Source of the DNA: Methanomicrobiales archaeon
GTDB taxonomy: Archaea > Halobacteriota > Methanomicrobia > Methanomicrobiales > Methanospirillaceae
Length of the DNA: 62,008 nt
Direction: 5' to 3'
Assembly: GCA_025358115.1 (NCBI GenBank)
Contig: JANYKQ010000083.1
Span: forward strand, 1-62,008
Shown here: piece after piece, positions 8,686-17,094 of the stretch
Layout of the letters: the number at the start of each line of letters is the position of its first letter
Numbering within the stretch: the first letter of the stretch is position 1
Notes under the pieces: model-generated
What the model saw: only the letters and a program-made list of their open reading frames with translations
Told to the model about the DNA's origin: nothing
Databases searched by the model: none
Program-made: the position numbers and the translations under genes

Positions 8686-11121
8686 TTAACCTCCTTTCTC
8701 CTCCATGTGTTCATCATCCGTCTTCAAACGGATATTCGTCCAATATCGGACTGTTTCTCGAATGGTCCCAGTCCATTCCGATGTCCTCCTACCATTAATT
8801 ACGCCCTTCTCTTGGATCCTCAATGCAAACCTTTTCTGATTTAGTGGAAATTCACCGGTTTCTACGCACCATGATTTGTAGTCATCGTATAGCTCATTGC
8901 GTCTGCATTCAACTATGGGGAATCCAGATGTATTCAGGATGCACTCCTCGAAGAGATACTGCCCAACAATATCACTCTCATCCCGGAATTCGGTTGTTGC
9001 TTTCTGAACTTTCTCAGGTTTGGGAAGACGATTGCCGTTGGCATAGTACCGGCTAAGTCCGACAACACACCAATTCAGGATTCCTGGTAGTTCTGCAGTC
9101 AGTTTTTTGCCAATGTCCATATCTTTCTCACAATCTGGAATGGATACCCCAAATGGAAATAGCCAGAATCGACGCCAGATTGCATTGTCCGTGCCTCGGA
9201 TTTTTGGTTTATGGTTCGTGGAGAACATAATCTTCGCTCTTGGAACAAACTCACGCTCATTCTCATACAGCTTCCTTACTGTGATCTTATCCGTGCCAGT
9301 CAACTGTTTAATCCAGGATTCCGAGAACCGAACACCTTCTTCACCTTCGGAACAAGTGGCAAGACGAGCTCCTTGTAAACGAACCAGATCACTCCTGGGG
9401 CCTTCAGATCGTTTTACTGCTAATGACTCTGGGGAAATATTCACGGCATAATCCCCGAGCAGTTCACTGAGCTTGTTCATCGTCGTGGACTTTCCATTTT
9501 GTCCAGAACCATGTAAGATGGTCATCATCTGTTCCGGGTTATCATGGAGCAGGAGGTATCCACAATAAGTCTGGAAATCATTTATGAACCCATCATCGCC
9601 AGCAAAAATACGTCGAATGTGGGCTTCCCAGACCGGGCATTTTTGTTCAGGATCATAATTGACATTAGCGGATTTGGTGTTGTAATCATCTCGCCGGTGT
9701 TCGCGGAATTGTAATGAGGATATCTCGAGAGTACCATTCTGACAATTGAGGAGATTGGGATTTGCATCCAATTCATTCAATGAAATTGCACACTCACTTT
9801 GGGCCAGCTTTAATACAGCCTCAACCCTTCTGAAAGACTCACTCTGCATTGCATGCCTTGCAATTCCTTTTCTGAGTGATTCATCACTCGCCCGTTCTGC
9901 CTCGCCATAGATAGTTCGGATTGTATCCTTGGCCTTAATCATCACAACATTGTGTTCATCTCGAGCCCAGAATTTCCCGGTCCACACCATCCAACTTTTT
10001 AAGGTCGGGCAATAGCGGCAGGAATGCCGGTGCTGTGCTATGAACCGCTCTGCATTGCCCATATCCGTAAGATTGAAGCCATCATTGCATCGGAGAAAAT
10101 CCTGATTATAGGATCCTGTGGAACCCGCCAATGATTTTGCTATAGTCCTCGCACCATAAGAGTCGTATTCGCTCGATTCACCCCATTTTAATCTCATTAG
10201 TCGGGATTTACGGAAAAGACGGTCAATCTGGTCGGGGGACTTGGTAAAAAAACTGATTATCCCACATAATGCCAGGTCCGCTTCACTCTGGGACTGATAC
10301 CCTGTGATATCGCCGGCCATGAGTGCCTTGAATTTATCAGAATTATTTGAATTTCGGCACAGATCAAGGACTTCAATATCTTTGAGATTAACCTGAACAC
10401 TAGGATCGTCTTTTCCAATAATGACCTTTGATGCATTATCCAGCTTGTTTGATTGAGGTGAAACTCCATCTATCTTGGTTTGGAAATTGTCGAGAGCGCC
10501 CAGAACGGGAGCCTGAATCATATTGGGAGTTCCCTGAATATGCCATCCGGTGACAGTGAAGAACCTGCCATTATCATACATCTCTCGATTATTGCAACGA
10601 TTTTTGCCCGCAGGCTTGACGCCAAGAGCAATTACATGTGCTCCGGTCATCGACGGGGATAGTTCACCATACGATCCAATACTCAGGATTTCGTCGTATG
10701 CCTCCGGGTCCCAGGTGTCTGTTTCCGGATCAAAGACATGATCCCAGTCAATACCAATAATGCCGTCACCAAGAACAAATCCAATTCCCGTGCTATCGCT
10801 GTTCTGATACGCAGTTAAGGTCTCTTCAAACCCCGCCCAGGATCCCTGATCGGTCACACTTGCAGGATTCCCCGTACTGGGATTGATAGGGATTTTGGTA
10901 ACCTTGCCATTACGGATACTACGGTTCCACAACACCCATCTGTGTTTATTTTTCATGAATGCCGGGATTGAGTCAATCTCAATTTCCTGTTTGAAGACTT
11001 GGTTATTCTTCAATTGATTATTGCAGAGGCCATTCGTATATTCAATTGGCCTTTGGTCTGTCTTATCGGGAGCAACTTCAAGAGCTAGATTGATAGGACG
11101 GGCAGTTGTATCAATTATCAT
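8686..11121 (-). CDS. P4/D5-type primase-helicase of an integrated element
   Basis: An 811-residue multidomain replication protein. Residues about 60-200 look like a prim-pol-type N-terminal domain, with GIIGIDWDHV supplying acidic residues and SMTGAHVIALG and MYDNGRFFTVTG fitting the conserved histidine and RFxTxTG strands. Residues about 455-510 contain NLLNCQNGTLEI, typical of the D5-N region. The superfamily 3 helicase core follows with Walker A GSGQNGKST (about 538-546), then FSTNHKPKI and IWRRFWLFPF. Such proteins start replication of plasmids, satellite phages and archaeal integrated elements by unwinding and priming at the element's own origin. The gene follows a small RHH gene on the same strand and lies near tRNA-Glu, the classic setting of an integrated element. 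Confidence 0.85.
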   Translation of the reverse strand: MIIDTTARPINLALEVAPDKTDQRPIEYTNGLCNNQLKNNQVFKQEIEIDSIPAFMKNKHRWVLWNRSIRNGKVTKIPINPSTGNPASVTDQGSWAGFEETLTAYQNSDSTGIGFVLGDGIIGIDWDHVFDPETDTWDPEAYDEILSIGSYGELSPSMTGAHVIALGVKPAGKNRCNNREMYDNGRFFTVTGWHIQGTPNMIQAPVLGALDNFQTKIDGVSPQSNKLDNASKVIIGKDDPSVQVNLKDIEVLDLCRNSNNSDKFKALMAGDITGYQSQSEADLALCGIISFFTKSPDQIDRLFRKSRLMRLKWGESSEYDSYGARTIAKSLAGSTGSYNQDFLRCNDGFNLTDMGNAERFIAQHRHSCRYCPTLKSWMVWTGKFWARDEHNVVMIKAKDTIRTIYGEAERASDESLRKGIARHAMQSESFRRVEAVLKLAQSECAISLNELDANPNLLNCQNGTLEISSLQFREHRRDDYNTKSANVNYDPEQKCPVWEAHIRRIFAGDDGFINDFQTYCGYLLLHDNPEQMMTILHGSGQNGKSTTMNKLSELLGDYAVNISPESLAVKRSEGPRSDLVRLQGARLATCSEGEEGVRFSESWIKQLTGTDKITVRKLYENEREFVPRAKIMFSTNHKPKIRGTDNAIWRRFWLFPFGVSIPDCEKDMDIGKKLTAELPGILNWCVVGLSRYYANGNRLPKPEKVQKATTEFRDESDIVGQYLFEECILNTSGFPIVECRRNELYDDYKSWCVETGEFPLNQKRFALRIQEKGVINGRRTSEWTGTIRETVRYWTNIRLKTDDEHMEEKGG

Positions 11122-11231
11122 GGACAGGCCTCATTATTAGGGGAGGTCACCGTTCTGCTATTGCATACGTTTCCAGATTTTAGATTTGCAGTCAGATTCT
11201 GGAACCGTACTTCTTTCGTATCGAGAGTCAT
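11118..11231 (-). CDS. Short ORF coupled to the primase gene
   Basis: A 37-codon frame (MTLDTKEVRFQNL...) between the RHH gene and the primase gene. Its TGA overlaps the primase ATG as ATGA, the translational-coupling arrangement seen elsewhere in this window. The composition is polar and no domain is recognised. It may be a real leader ORF or chance; the overlap is the only positive evidence. Confidence 0.35.
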   Translation of the reverse strand: MTLDTKEVRFQNLTANLKSGNVCNSRTVTSPNNEACP

Positions 11232-11241
11232 TTTTCAAAAA

Positions 11242-11403
11242 TTATGTGTTTATTGAGAGATCTTTGATCTTAGTCGCTAAGGCTATTCGTAGTGTCTCAG
11301 AGAGGTTAATGCCATATTCTTGAGCATCCGTTCTGAGCTTTGTGGGCATCACAACAGTCACTTTGGACTGGAGGATGTCATTTTTCACAGTTTTGATTGG
11401 CAT
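11242..11403 (-). CDS. Ribbon-helix-helix (RHH) small DNA-binding protein
   Basis: A 53-residue protein. The strand SKVTVVMPTKL is followed by two helices around RTDAQEYGI and NLSETLRIALATKIKDL, the layout of MetJ/Arc/CopG dimers. RHH proteins act as repressors of plasmid copy control, toxin-antitoxin modules and archaeal virus genes. Here it is the first gene ahead of the short ORF and primase, so it probably controls their expression. An imperfect dyad directly upstream (11407-11461) is the natural operator. No toxin partner is seen next to it, which argues for a replication or copy-number regulator rather than an antitoxin. Confidence 0.65.
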   Translation of the reverse strand: MPIKTVKNDILQSKVTVVMPTKLRTDAQEYGINLSETLRIALATKIKDLSINT

Positions 11404-11406
11404 TGT

Positions 11407-11461
11407 TTACACGGTGCGCCACGTGTCGTTAAAAGGGAATGTTACTTTTGGCGCGGTGTAA
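11407..11461. promoter_or_regulatory. Imperfect dyad upstream of the RHH gene (candidate operator)
   Basis: TTACACGGTGCGCCA at 11407-11421 is mirrored by TGGCGCGGTGTAA at 11449-11461, sharing TTACAC and GCGCCA half-sites. The first copy begins 3 nt upstream of the RHH start codon, where a repressor would block transcription or loading. Confidence 0.45.
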
Positions 11462-11576
11462 TGTGTATACCCCAGAATGAGTAGACACGAGACCGTAATG
11501 GTTCTGTTCAATGAAAAATTGACACATATACTATGGTTTTAGGATAGCAATTGCGTTAGAAACGGTTGATGAAAAC

Positions 11577-11593
11577 TTAGTATTCAATACTAA
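11577..11593. promoter_or_regulatory. 17-bp palindrome TTAGTATT-C-AATACTAA
   Basis: Perfect 8-bp arms around one C, in the untranslated region between the element's RHH gene and the tRNA-Glu side. Candidate operator or recombination-related site. No gene overlaps it. Confidence 0.35.
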
Positions 11594-11711
11594 TTCAACA
11601 GTACTTCATAATATTCGCGTTAAAACTATTTAAACGCTCCTAAATGAAGTTGGATTTTAAAAAGGGGCTCATTGCGATAAGATATTGGGGATTGCAGGAG
11701 CAGTGATCTTC

Positions 11712-12080
11712 ATGGAAAAGATTGCCACTTCCCGCATATCCCTTCAGTCATCGCGACCGAAGTTTGCGTATCCAATCATCCGATTACCGAGACGATTCCA
11801 TTCGGTGGCGGGATCGGATGCGGAGATATTTTCTACGGAGTATATGGGTCAGCAGGCATTCCTTGTAGTCGTGAATGGATTAGACAACAAGTTAGACAAC
11901 TTAAAAGGGTATCCTTCCCAAAATCAGGGAAATTCGTGGGAAAACGGCCCTAATCGGGAAAGCCGGGACTCGAAGGAAAACGTTCAGAATCAAGAAAGGG
12001 GTTACAGGGGGAATTCTTTCCACATGAGATGCTGCTATGGGGATTCGAACCCCAGTCGCGGGCGTGAAAGGCCCGCATGA
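11712..12080 (+). CDS. Doubtful ORF running into the tRNA-Glu gene
   Basis: A 122-codon frame whose first two-thirds looks protein-like (MEKIATSRISL, GSDAEIFSTEY, GQQAFLVVVNGLDNKLD). The C-terminus becomes polar and low-complexity, then reads antisense through tRNA-Glu, so the real stop has probably been lost or the gene is a remnant. A TATA-like CTATTTAAACG lies near 11625-11635 and AGGAG about 11 nt before the ATG. It sits at the junction of the accessory region and the tRNA and could be a gene truncated by integration. A fully spurious frame remains possible. Confidence 0.3.
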   Translation: MEKIATSRISLQSSRPKFAYPIIRLPRRFHSVAGSDAEIFSTEYMGQQAFLVVVNGLDNKLDNLKGYPSQNQGNSWENGPNRESRDSKENVQNQERGYRGNSFHMRCCYGDSNPSRGRERPA

Positions 12081-12104
12081 TTGGCCGGACTACACTATAG
12101 CAGC
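12030..12104 (-). tRNA. tRNA-Glu (anticodon TTC)
   Basis: A cloverleaf can be folded by eye: acceptor stem GCTGCTA/TAGCAGC with discriminator A, D-arm GTCCGGCCAATCATG, anticodon stem CGGGC/GCCCG with loop CTTTCAC (anticodon TTC), and T-arm CTGGGGTTCGAATCCCCA. No CCA is encoded and no intron is seen. The accessory region with a P4-type primase ends just downstream of its 3' end, so it may have served as an integration site. Confidence 0.95.
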
Positions 12105-12219
12105 AAAGTTGCTCTCTATAATTACCCTGCCGGTTATAAATAGATTATGGAGAAAAAAGGCCGGTTTTGAAATCTCACCCGCAGGAATGAATGTATTGGG
12201 AATTTCCCGCGCAAAAAGG

Positions 12220-13092
12220 TTAGTTTTTATTGATTGGATATCCTTCAGAAGCGGTTACGGTTTTAAAAGCGGCCATGAGCTGCCGGGTGATCGGCCCGGG
12301 TTTGCCACTGCCAATCGTGCGGCCATCCACCCAGGTAATCGGTGCAACTTCCGCAGCCGTCCCGGTGCAGATGAGCTCGTCAGCAGTATACAGATCAAAA
12401 TACCCCATATTCTGTTCCTTGACCGTAATACCCAGCGATTTTGCAATCTCGATGAGCACCATCCGGGTTATTCCCCGGAGATTATTGAGTGTGGGCGGGG
12501 TAATGATCTCACCATTCTTTACAACATAGAGATTATCGCCGGAACCTTCCGACAGGTACCCGTTCGTATCAAAGAAGATGGCTTCATCTCCCCCTTTATA
12601 GTTGGCTTCAATCTTTGCAAGAATATTGTTCAGGTAATTTAGGCTCTTGACATTCGGGGGCATGGATTCGGCGGAATTGCGCCGGACGGAGACCGTAACG
12701 CCCTTTAAACCCTTCTCGTAGAGGTCACCATACATCGCCCCCCATGTTACCGCGATGATGATCACGGATGGCTTTGGGCATTTACGCGGATCGAGACCGA
12801 GATCGCCAACCCCACGGGTGATTATCGGGCGGACATATGCGTCTTGTAAATTATTTTTGCGAAGCGTCTCACAGATAGCTTCGATCATCTCTTCTTTTGA
12901 GAGCGGAGGATGGATATCAATGGTCTTGGCCGAATCGTACAGGCGGTCGATATGTTCCTTTAACCGGAATATCTTCCCGTTATAGGCACGGATACCTTCA
13001 AACACCCCATCCCCGTACAGGAACCCGTGATCGAACACAGAGACTTTTGCCTGGTCATCCGGCACAAATTTTCCATCATAATAGATGATCAT
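12220..13092 (-). CDS. ilvE: Branched-chain amino acid aminotransferase
   Basis: A class IV PLP-dependent aminotransferase of 290 residues, the usual family length. It catalyses the last, reversible step of leucine, isoleucine and valine synthesis with glutamate as amino donor, in the cytosol. Visible signatures: [14 protein letters not shown] near the N-terminus, YVRPIITRG, the PLP-lysine segment [21 protein letters not shown], and the C-terminal [11 protein letters not shown]. The start ATG gives a family-typical N-terminus (IIYYDGKFV). It is transcribed alone, divergent from the PAS gene at 13281 and followed by tRNA-Glu on the same strand. Confidence 0.93.
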   Translation of the reverse strand: MIIYYDGKFVPDDQAKVSVFDHGFLYGDGVFEGIRAYNGKIFRLKEHIDRLYDSAKTIDIHPPLSKEEMIEAICETLRKNNLQDAYVRPIITRGVGDLGLDPRKCPKPSVIIIAVTWGAMYGDLYEKGLKGVTVSVRRNSAESMPPNVKSLNYLNNILAKIEANYKGGDEAIFFDTNGYLSEGSGDNLYVVKNGEIITPPTLNNLRGITRMVLIEIAKSLGITVKEQNMGYFDLYTADELICTGTAAEVAPITWVDGRTIGSGKPGPITRQLMAAFKTVTASEGYPINKN

Positions 13093-13280
13093 AGTTTCTG
13101 ATGGATCGCAGGGGTTTTTGTAGTTTTTTCTTTTGTCCGGATATTTGGGAATAAATGACGATTATTTTTATTGCAGAAGAGATCCCAGGTTATAAGAACG
13201 CTTATAATTACCCGGAAAGCGATACTACTATCCATACGGGAAATTATATACATCGATCAGATAAAGGGGGAAATGATAAA

Positions 13281-13952
13281 ATGTCCCACAATACCACAGC
13301 ACAGAGCAACAAGACGCCTGTTTCTTCGGAGGACAGTGACAGCCTGTTCAAAACAGTTTTTGACCGGATCCAGACGGGAATCATCATCATCGATCCCGTT
13401 ACGCATAAAATTGTCGATGCCAATGCGGTTGCCGAGGAGATCCTCGGCTCATCAAATAGTGAACTGAGAGATCATGTATGCCATGGATCGATCTGCCCCG
13501 CAAAAAAGGGTGCATGCCCGGTTACGGACCTGAATACTGCCATAACAAACGAAGAGCGGACATTCATCAACCGGAAAGGGGAATCCGTCGCCATTCTTAA
13601 AACAGTTACAAAATCTGCCATCAATGGAAAAGAGTACCTGATAGAAAGTTTTGTTGATATATCCGAACGGAAAAAAGCGGATGACCGGAAAAAAGCGCTC
13701 ATTGGTTTTATGAATGAATCGGTGCTTCGTATCCGGCGTCCCCTTGAACTGACGAAAATGAACATGCAGCTCATTGCGGACCAGGTAAAAACCGGGGAAT
13801 TTGAACCCGAAGAGATCCGGATGGAACTCCAGATCCAGGCAAATAACATCAGCCAGATGATAAAAAATCTCGATGAACTGGTCCTGATGGTTGCTGAGGA
13901 ACGGGGAACGGAGATTCCCGAAGAGTTCAGGAAATTCCTTGTCGGGAAGTGA
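13281..13952 (+). CDS. PAS-domain signalling protein without a kinase domain
   Basis: Residues about 20-130 form a PAS domain (FDRIQTGIIIIDP, IVDANAVAEEILG, ending with FVDISERKKADD). An alpha-helical, HisKA-like dimerisation segment follows (FMNESVLRIRRPLELTKMN), but it lacks the phospho-acceptor H and there is no ATPase domain. Cysteines in CHGSICPAKKGACPV could bind metal or sense redox state, as in other Methanomicrobia PAS proteins with this insertion. The ATG at 13281 is chosen over a longer frame from 13155 because AAAGGGGGA precedes it at good spacing. The stop overlaps the next gene, so the two are probably made together as a signalling pair. Confidence 0.75.
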   Translation: MSHNTTAQSNKTPVSSEDSDSLFKTVFDRIQTGIIIIDPVTHKIVDANAVAEEILGSSNSELRDHVCHGSICPAKKGACPVTDLNTAITNEERTFINRKGESVAILKTVTKSAINGKEYLIESFVDISERKKADDRKKALIGFMNESVLRIRRPLELTKMNMQLIADQVKTGEFEPEEIRMELQIQANNISQMIKNLDELVLMVAEERGTEIPEEFRKFLVGK

Positions 13953-13957
13953 ATGGA

Positions 13958-14530
13958 ATGGCAGACATATTTTCGGGCGACCGTGAAAGCGACCATTTAC
14001 TCTACCTCATGCTGGCCCCGCCGGAAAATATTCATCTGATGAATATTGCGGTTTTGAAAAAAATACTGGCTCAGGGATGCACCCCCCTTATCATCACGGT
14101 AAACCAGCCTTACAAGGTACTGACCAGAACCTACCTTCGGGAGGGCATTGATACTTCGAAGATTCATGTGATCGATGCTGTCACCCAGTACTCCGGGGGC
14201 ACCGGCGACGAAAATCCCCGGGTGAAGTATGTCAATAACCCTTCAAACTTAACCGATCTCGGCATTGCAATCACAGAAGTACTCAAACATATGCCGGAGA
14301 CGAAAAAATGTATCATGTTCGATTCGGTAAGCATGCTTCTTATCCATATCCCGTCAGTGACAGCGTCCAAGTTTTTCCATTTTGTGGTGAACAAACTCAA
14401 ACTGTCCGATGTGTCAGGTATATTTCTCTGCGTGGAGAAAGGACTGGACCCGGTCATTCTTTCGCAGATGACTTCGTTTGTGGATAAGATCGTGGATTTT
14501 GAACCGGAACTTGCCGGTAACGGAAAGTGA
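13958..14530 (+). CDS. KaiC/RecA-like protein lacking a Walker A motif
   Basis: A protein of about 190 residues with the fold rhythm of RecA/KaiC-type or DUF835/DUF7504-like archaeal proteins: LLYLMLAPPENIHLMN where a P-loop would stand, PLIITVNQPYKVL, HVIDAVTQ, CIMFDSVSMLLIH in the Walker B position, and a closing GIFLCVEKGLDP. No GxxxxGKS/T is present, so ATP hydrolysis is unlikely; a scaffold or signal-output role is inferred. A GTG at 13949 would create a GTGA overlap with the PAS gene; the ATG at 13958 is preferred. Its coupling to a PAS sensor without a kinase suggests a non-phosphorelay signalling unit. Confidence 0.6.
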   Translation: MADIFSGDRESDHLLYLMLAPPENIHLMNIAVLKKILAQGCTPLIITVNQPYKVLTRTYLREGIDTSKIHVIDAVTQYSGGTGDENPRVKYVNNPSNLTDLGIAITEVLKHMPETKKCIMFDSVSMLLIHIPSVTASKFFHFVVNKLKLSDVSGIFLCVEKGLDPVILSQMTSFVDKIVDFEPELAGNGK

Positions 14531-14647
14531 ATAACCCGGTTCAGGAAAAATCTGAAGTGCTACAATCATACCGGCAACAAAAACCGGAAAAACAAAAAAA
14601 ATCTCTATTTGGGTTCTAATTTCTCAACGATATTTTATGAAGAAAAA

Positions 14648-16024
14648 TCAGGCCTTCTTCCGGCAGGCATTTACAAAATGTTCAAACATCCCCCTGCTTC
14701 CAACCGGGTGTAGGTGAGAATAACTGCCCAGGGTATTGTCAATGAGTGCCCCATCGAGATTGTCCCGGATACCAATACCGCGGGAAAGAACGTACGCGTA
14801 CCGCGTTTCGGGAGAGAGCATAACATCCGAGTGGTGAAACTCATGGCCATGGAATTGGGCTGCACCTACGCATGAATCTGCATCACTCGTTCCGGTCACG
14901 TAACTGACAACCCTCCGGGCAGGCATCCGGGTCTCGCCGGAAAAAACCCCGCACATAGCATAGGAGTGCTCTTCATGAGCACCCTGCCAGCCGGCTTTGA
15001 GGACAATGCGATCAGTGAGATACATGAGACCACCGCATTCTGCATATATGGGCGTTCCATTCTTTGACGCTGCGAGGATCGCCTTCCTCATCTCCGGGTT
15101 GGCTTCAAGTTCGCGGGCATAGAGTTCCGGGTACCCGCCGCCAATGATGTAGCCGTCCGCCTGGGGAAGTTTATCATGGACCGGGCTGAACATCACGACT
15201 TTTGCTCCCAGGGAGGAGAGCACATCGAAGAGATCGGCATAGTAGAAGTTGAAGGCTTCATCGAATGCAACACCAATAGTTACATCCGGTTCGATCATTC
15301 TTTCAAATGAGGGATAAGGCATGACGGGAACAATACTGCCTTTCATTAACGAGACCAGCTGCTCAAGATCCACGTACTGGCCGATCATGTCGGTGATCGT
15401 CTGGATCCGGGTATCGAAATCCCCTTTTCCGGCTCCCTCGCGATAGGGCACCAATCCCAGGTGCCGCATGGTCAGCTGCATCTCGTCCATCCGGGGGATT
15501 GCCCCGATGACCGGCACCCCGCAATAATGCTCAATGGCAGCAACCGCTTTTGCCCGGTGGGTACCGCCTTTCACATTGTTGAGAATTACCCCGACAATCC
15601 TGACCTTCGGATCAAAAGCCTGGAACCCTTTGACCAGCGCCGCGGCACTGCGGGTGATGCTCTGGGCAGATACCACCAGGATTACCGGAAGATCAAGACC
15701 TTTTGCAATCGCCGCAGTGCTCCCCACATCCGTTAAGGCTTCTGCTCCCTCGTAGAGCCCGCGGACACCTTCCACAATGGCAATGTCAGCATCGCGGCAG
15801 CCGTACGAAAAAATTTCCTGGACCTGTCCAGGCGAGAGGGCGAAACTGTCCAGGTTCCGGCACGGCCGCCCGGAGGCTGCGGCAAGATAGGAGGGATCGA
15901 TATAATCCATCCCTACCTTGAATGTCTGGACCCGGTAGTTTTTTGCAAGGAGAGCGGTAAGCGCCAGCGTGATGCTGGTCTTGCCGCTTCCGGACCGGTC
16001 ACCGGTAATGAGGATCTGTTTCAT
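14648..16024 (-). CDS. cfbB: Ni-sirohydrochlorin a,c-diamide synthase
   Basis: A CbiA/CobB-type amidotransferase of 458 residues. The N-terminal P-loop GDRSGSGKTS (about 8-16) binds ATP. VGMDYIDPSYL and the later YAECGGLMYLTD, with the nucleophilic Cys of the glutaminase-like domain, are typical. The enzyme uses glutamine and ATP to amidate the a and c acetate side chains. Cobalamin CbiA is the alternative, but location directly after cfbD and in one operon with cfbA and cfbE assigns it to coenzyme F430 synthesis. Its ATG touches the cfbD stop (TAGATG). Confidence 0.9.
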   Translation of the reverse strand: MKQILITGDRSGSGKTSITLALTALLAKNYRVQTFKVGMDYIDPSYLAAASGRPCRNLDSFALSPGQVQEIFSYGCRDADIAIVEGVRGLYEGAEALTDVGSTAAIAKGLDLPVILVVSAQSITRSAAALVKGFQAFDPKVRIVGVILNNVKGGTHRAKAVAAIEHYCGVPVIGAIPRMDEMQLTMRHLGLVPYREGAGKGDFDTRIQTITDMIGQYVDLEQLVSLMKGSIVPVMPYPSFERMIEPDVTIGVAFDEAFNFYYADLFDVLSSLGAKVVMFSPVHDKLPQADGYIIGGGYPELYARELEANPEMRKAILAASKNGTPIYAECGGLMYLTDRIVLKAGWQGAHEEHSYAMCGVFSGETRMPARRVVSYVTGTSDADSCVGAAQFHGHEFHHSDVMLSPETRYAYVLSRGIGIRDNLDGALIDNTLGSYSHLHPVGSRGMFEHFVNACRKKA

Positions 16025-17086
16025 CTACAGGCTCCGGAGAACCGCCCCGAATTCGCTCTCAACAATATCCCGGACACCCAGGGTCTTGGGGTGGAGGTCG
16101 ATCTCGACCATCACGTGCTGGTGCCCGAGGTCCCGGAGGGGTTCAACCTGACGGGGACCATTGGTGATGGAGAAGCACTCGATACCGGTAGTATATTCCC
16201 CCGGTATTGCGTGCGGGACACCGGCAATCAGGGCAAAGGACGGGGCGATCCCGCGGATGCGTTCTCCGAGAATGTCCCCGTTGGCGCCATACTCGTCCAG
16301 CGCACCAATAAGTTCAACATTCACCCCCCGGCACTTCATCTGGTCAAGAATGATGGCAGCATCCCTGCGCACCTTGGGCAGGCCCCGCTGGTCAAGGTTG
16401 GCAATATACGTTATATCGGCCTCAGGGCAGGCATCATGGAGCGCGATCAGTTCGTCGGCAAACATGTATGCCGTCTCTTTCTTTGCATTCAGGATCGCGA
16501 CCCCCTTTGCCCCGCTCCGGGCCAATTGCCGCAGCCGCTCTGCCGCCAGGTGTTTCAGGTCCCCGCGGGAAGGTTCAATATAGGATTTGCAGGCAGCACC
16601 CCGGACCCGCTCAACCTCGTTGGCCTTCTGCATGAGGAACTGCTGGCGGCCGAGTTCCTCCTCCGTTATCCAGCCGGCCAGCTGGGCAGCTTCGAGCGTT
16701 GCGAGCACGCCCGTGATATTTTCGAGAAAGCCCGCGTGAATGTCAACTGCTATCGTCGGGGTCGTGATACCCGAACCATCGATGGCAGACTGGAGATCCT
16801 CGCCAATGATCATCGAGACACAGGTTCCCACCACAACCATCCGTTTTGGGGAGAAGTTGTCCTCGGCATACCGCAGCACGTTCTCAAGCGTGGCCTGACC
16901 CCCGAAGATAAACTCGTTATCCGCCAGGGAGGTGGTGAGCACCCGCAGGCCATCTTCTTCAAGAAGGCGGGCATGCTTGAATGAGCAGCCGGATGGGCCG
17001 TGCAGGATCGCCACATCGGCTTCAAGATCCCGGGCAGTATACAGGGCAGCAACGATCGAACTGGGACGGGGGTGCATGTATTTCAT
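16025..17086 (-). CDS. cfbD: Ni-sirohydrochlorin a,c-diamide reductive cyclase, NifD-like subunit
   Basis: A nitrogenase-like component 1 protein of 353 residues, the short form seen in F430 biosynthesis. N-terminal ILHGPSGCSFKHARLL and VVVGTCVSMIIGEDL carry the cysteines expected to hold the inter-subunit 4Fe-4S cluster. With the NifH-like reductase CfbC it performs the six-electron reduction and ring cyclisation that forms 15,17(3)-seco-F430. No cfbC gene is present in the window, so the reductase partner must be encoded elsewhere. It lies in the cfbA-cfbE-cfbD-cfbB operon, 8 nt after cfbE. Confidence 0.92.
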   Translation of the reverse strand: MKYMHPRPSSIVAALYTARDLEADVAILHGPSGCSFKHARLLEEDGLRVLTTSLADNEFIFGGQATLENVLRYAEDNFSPKRMVVVGTCVSMIIGEDLQSAIDGSGITTPTIAVDIHAGFLENITGVLATLEAAQLAGWITEEELGRQQFLMQKANEVERVRGAACKSYIEPSRGDLKHLAAERLRQLARSGAKGVAILNAKKETAYMFADELIALHDACPEADITYIANLDQRGLPKVRRDAAIILDQMKCRGVNVELIGALDEYGANGDILGERIRGIAPSFALIAGVPHAIPGEYTTGIECFSITNGPRQVEPLRDLGHQHVMVEIDLHPKTLGVRDIVESEFGAVLRSL

Positions 17087-17094
17087 GGTATCAG

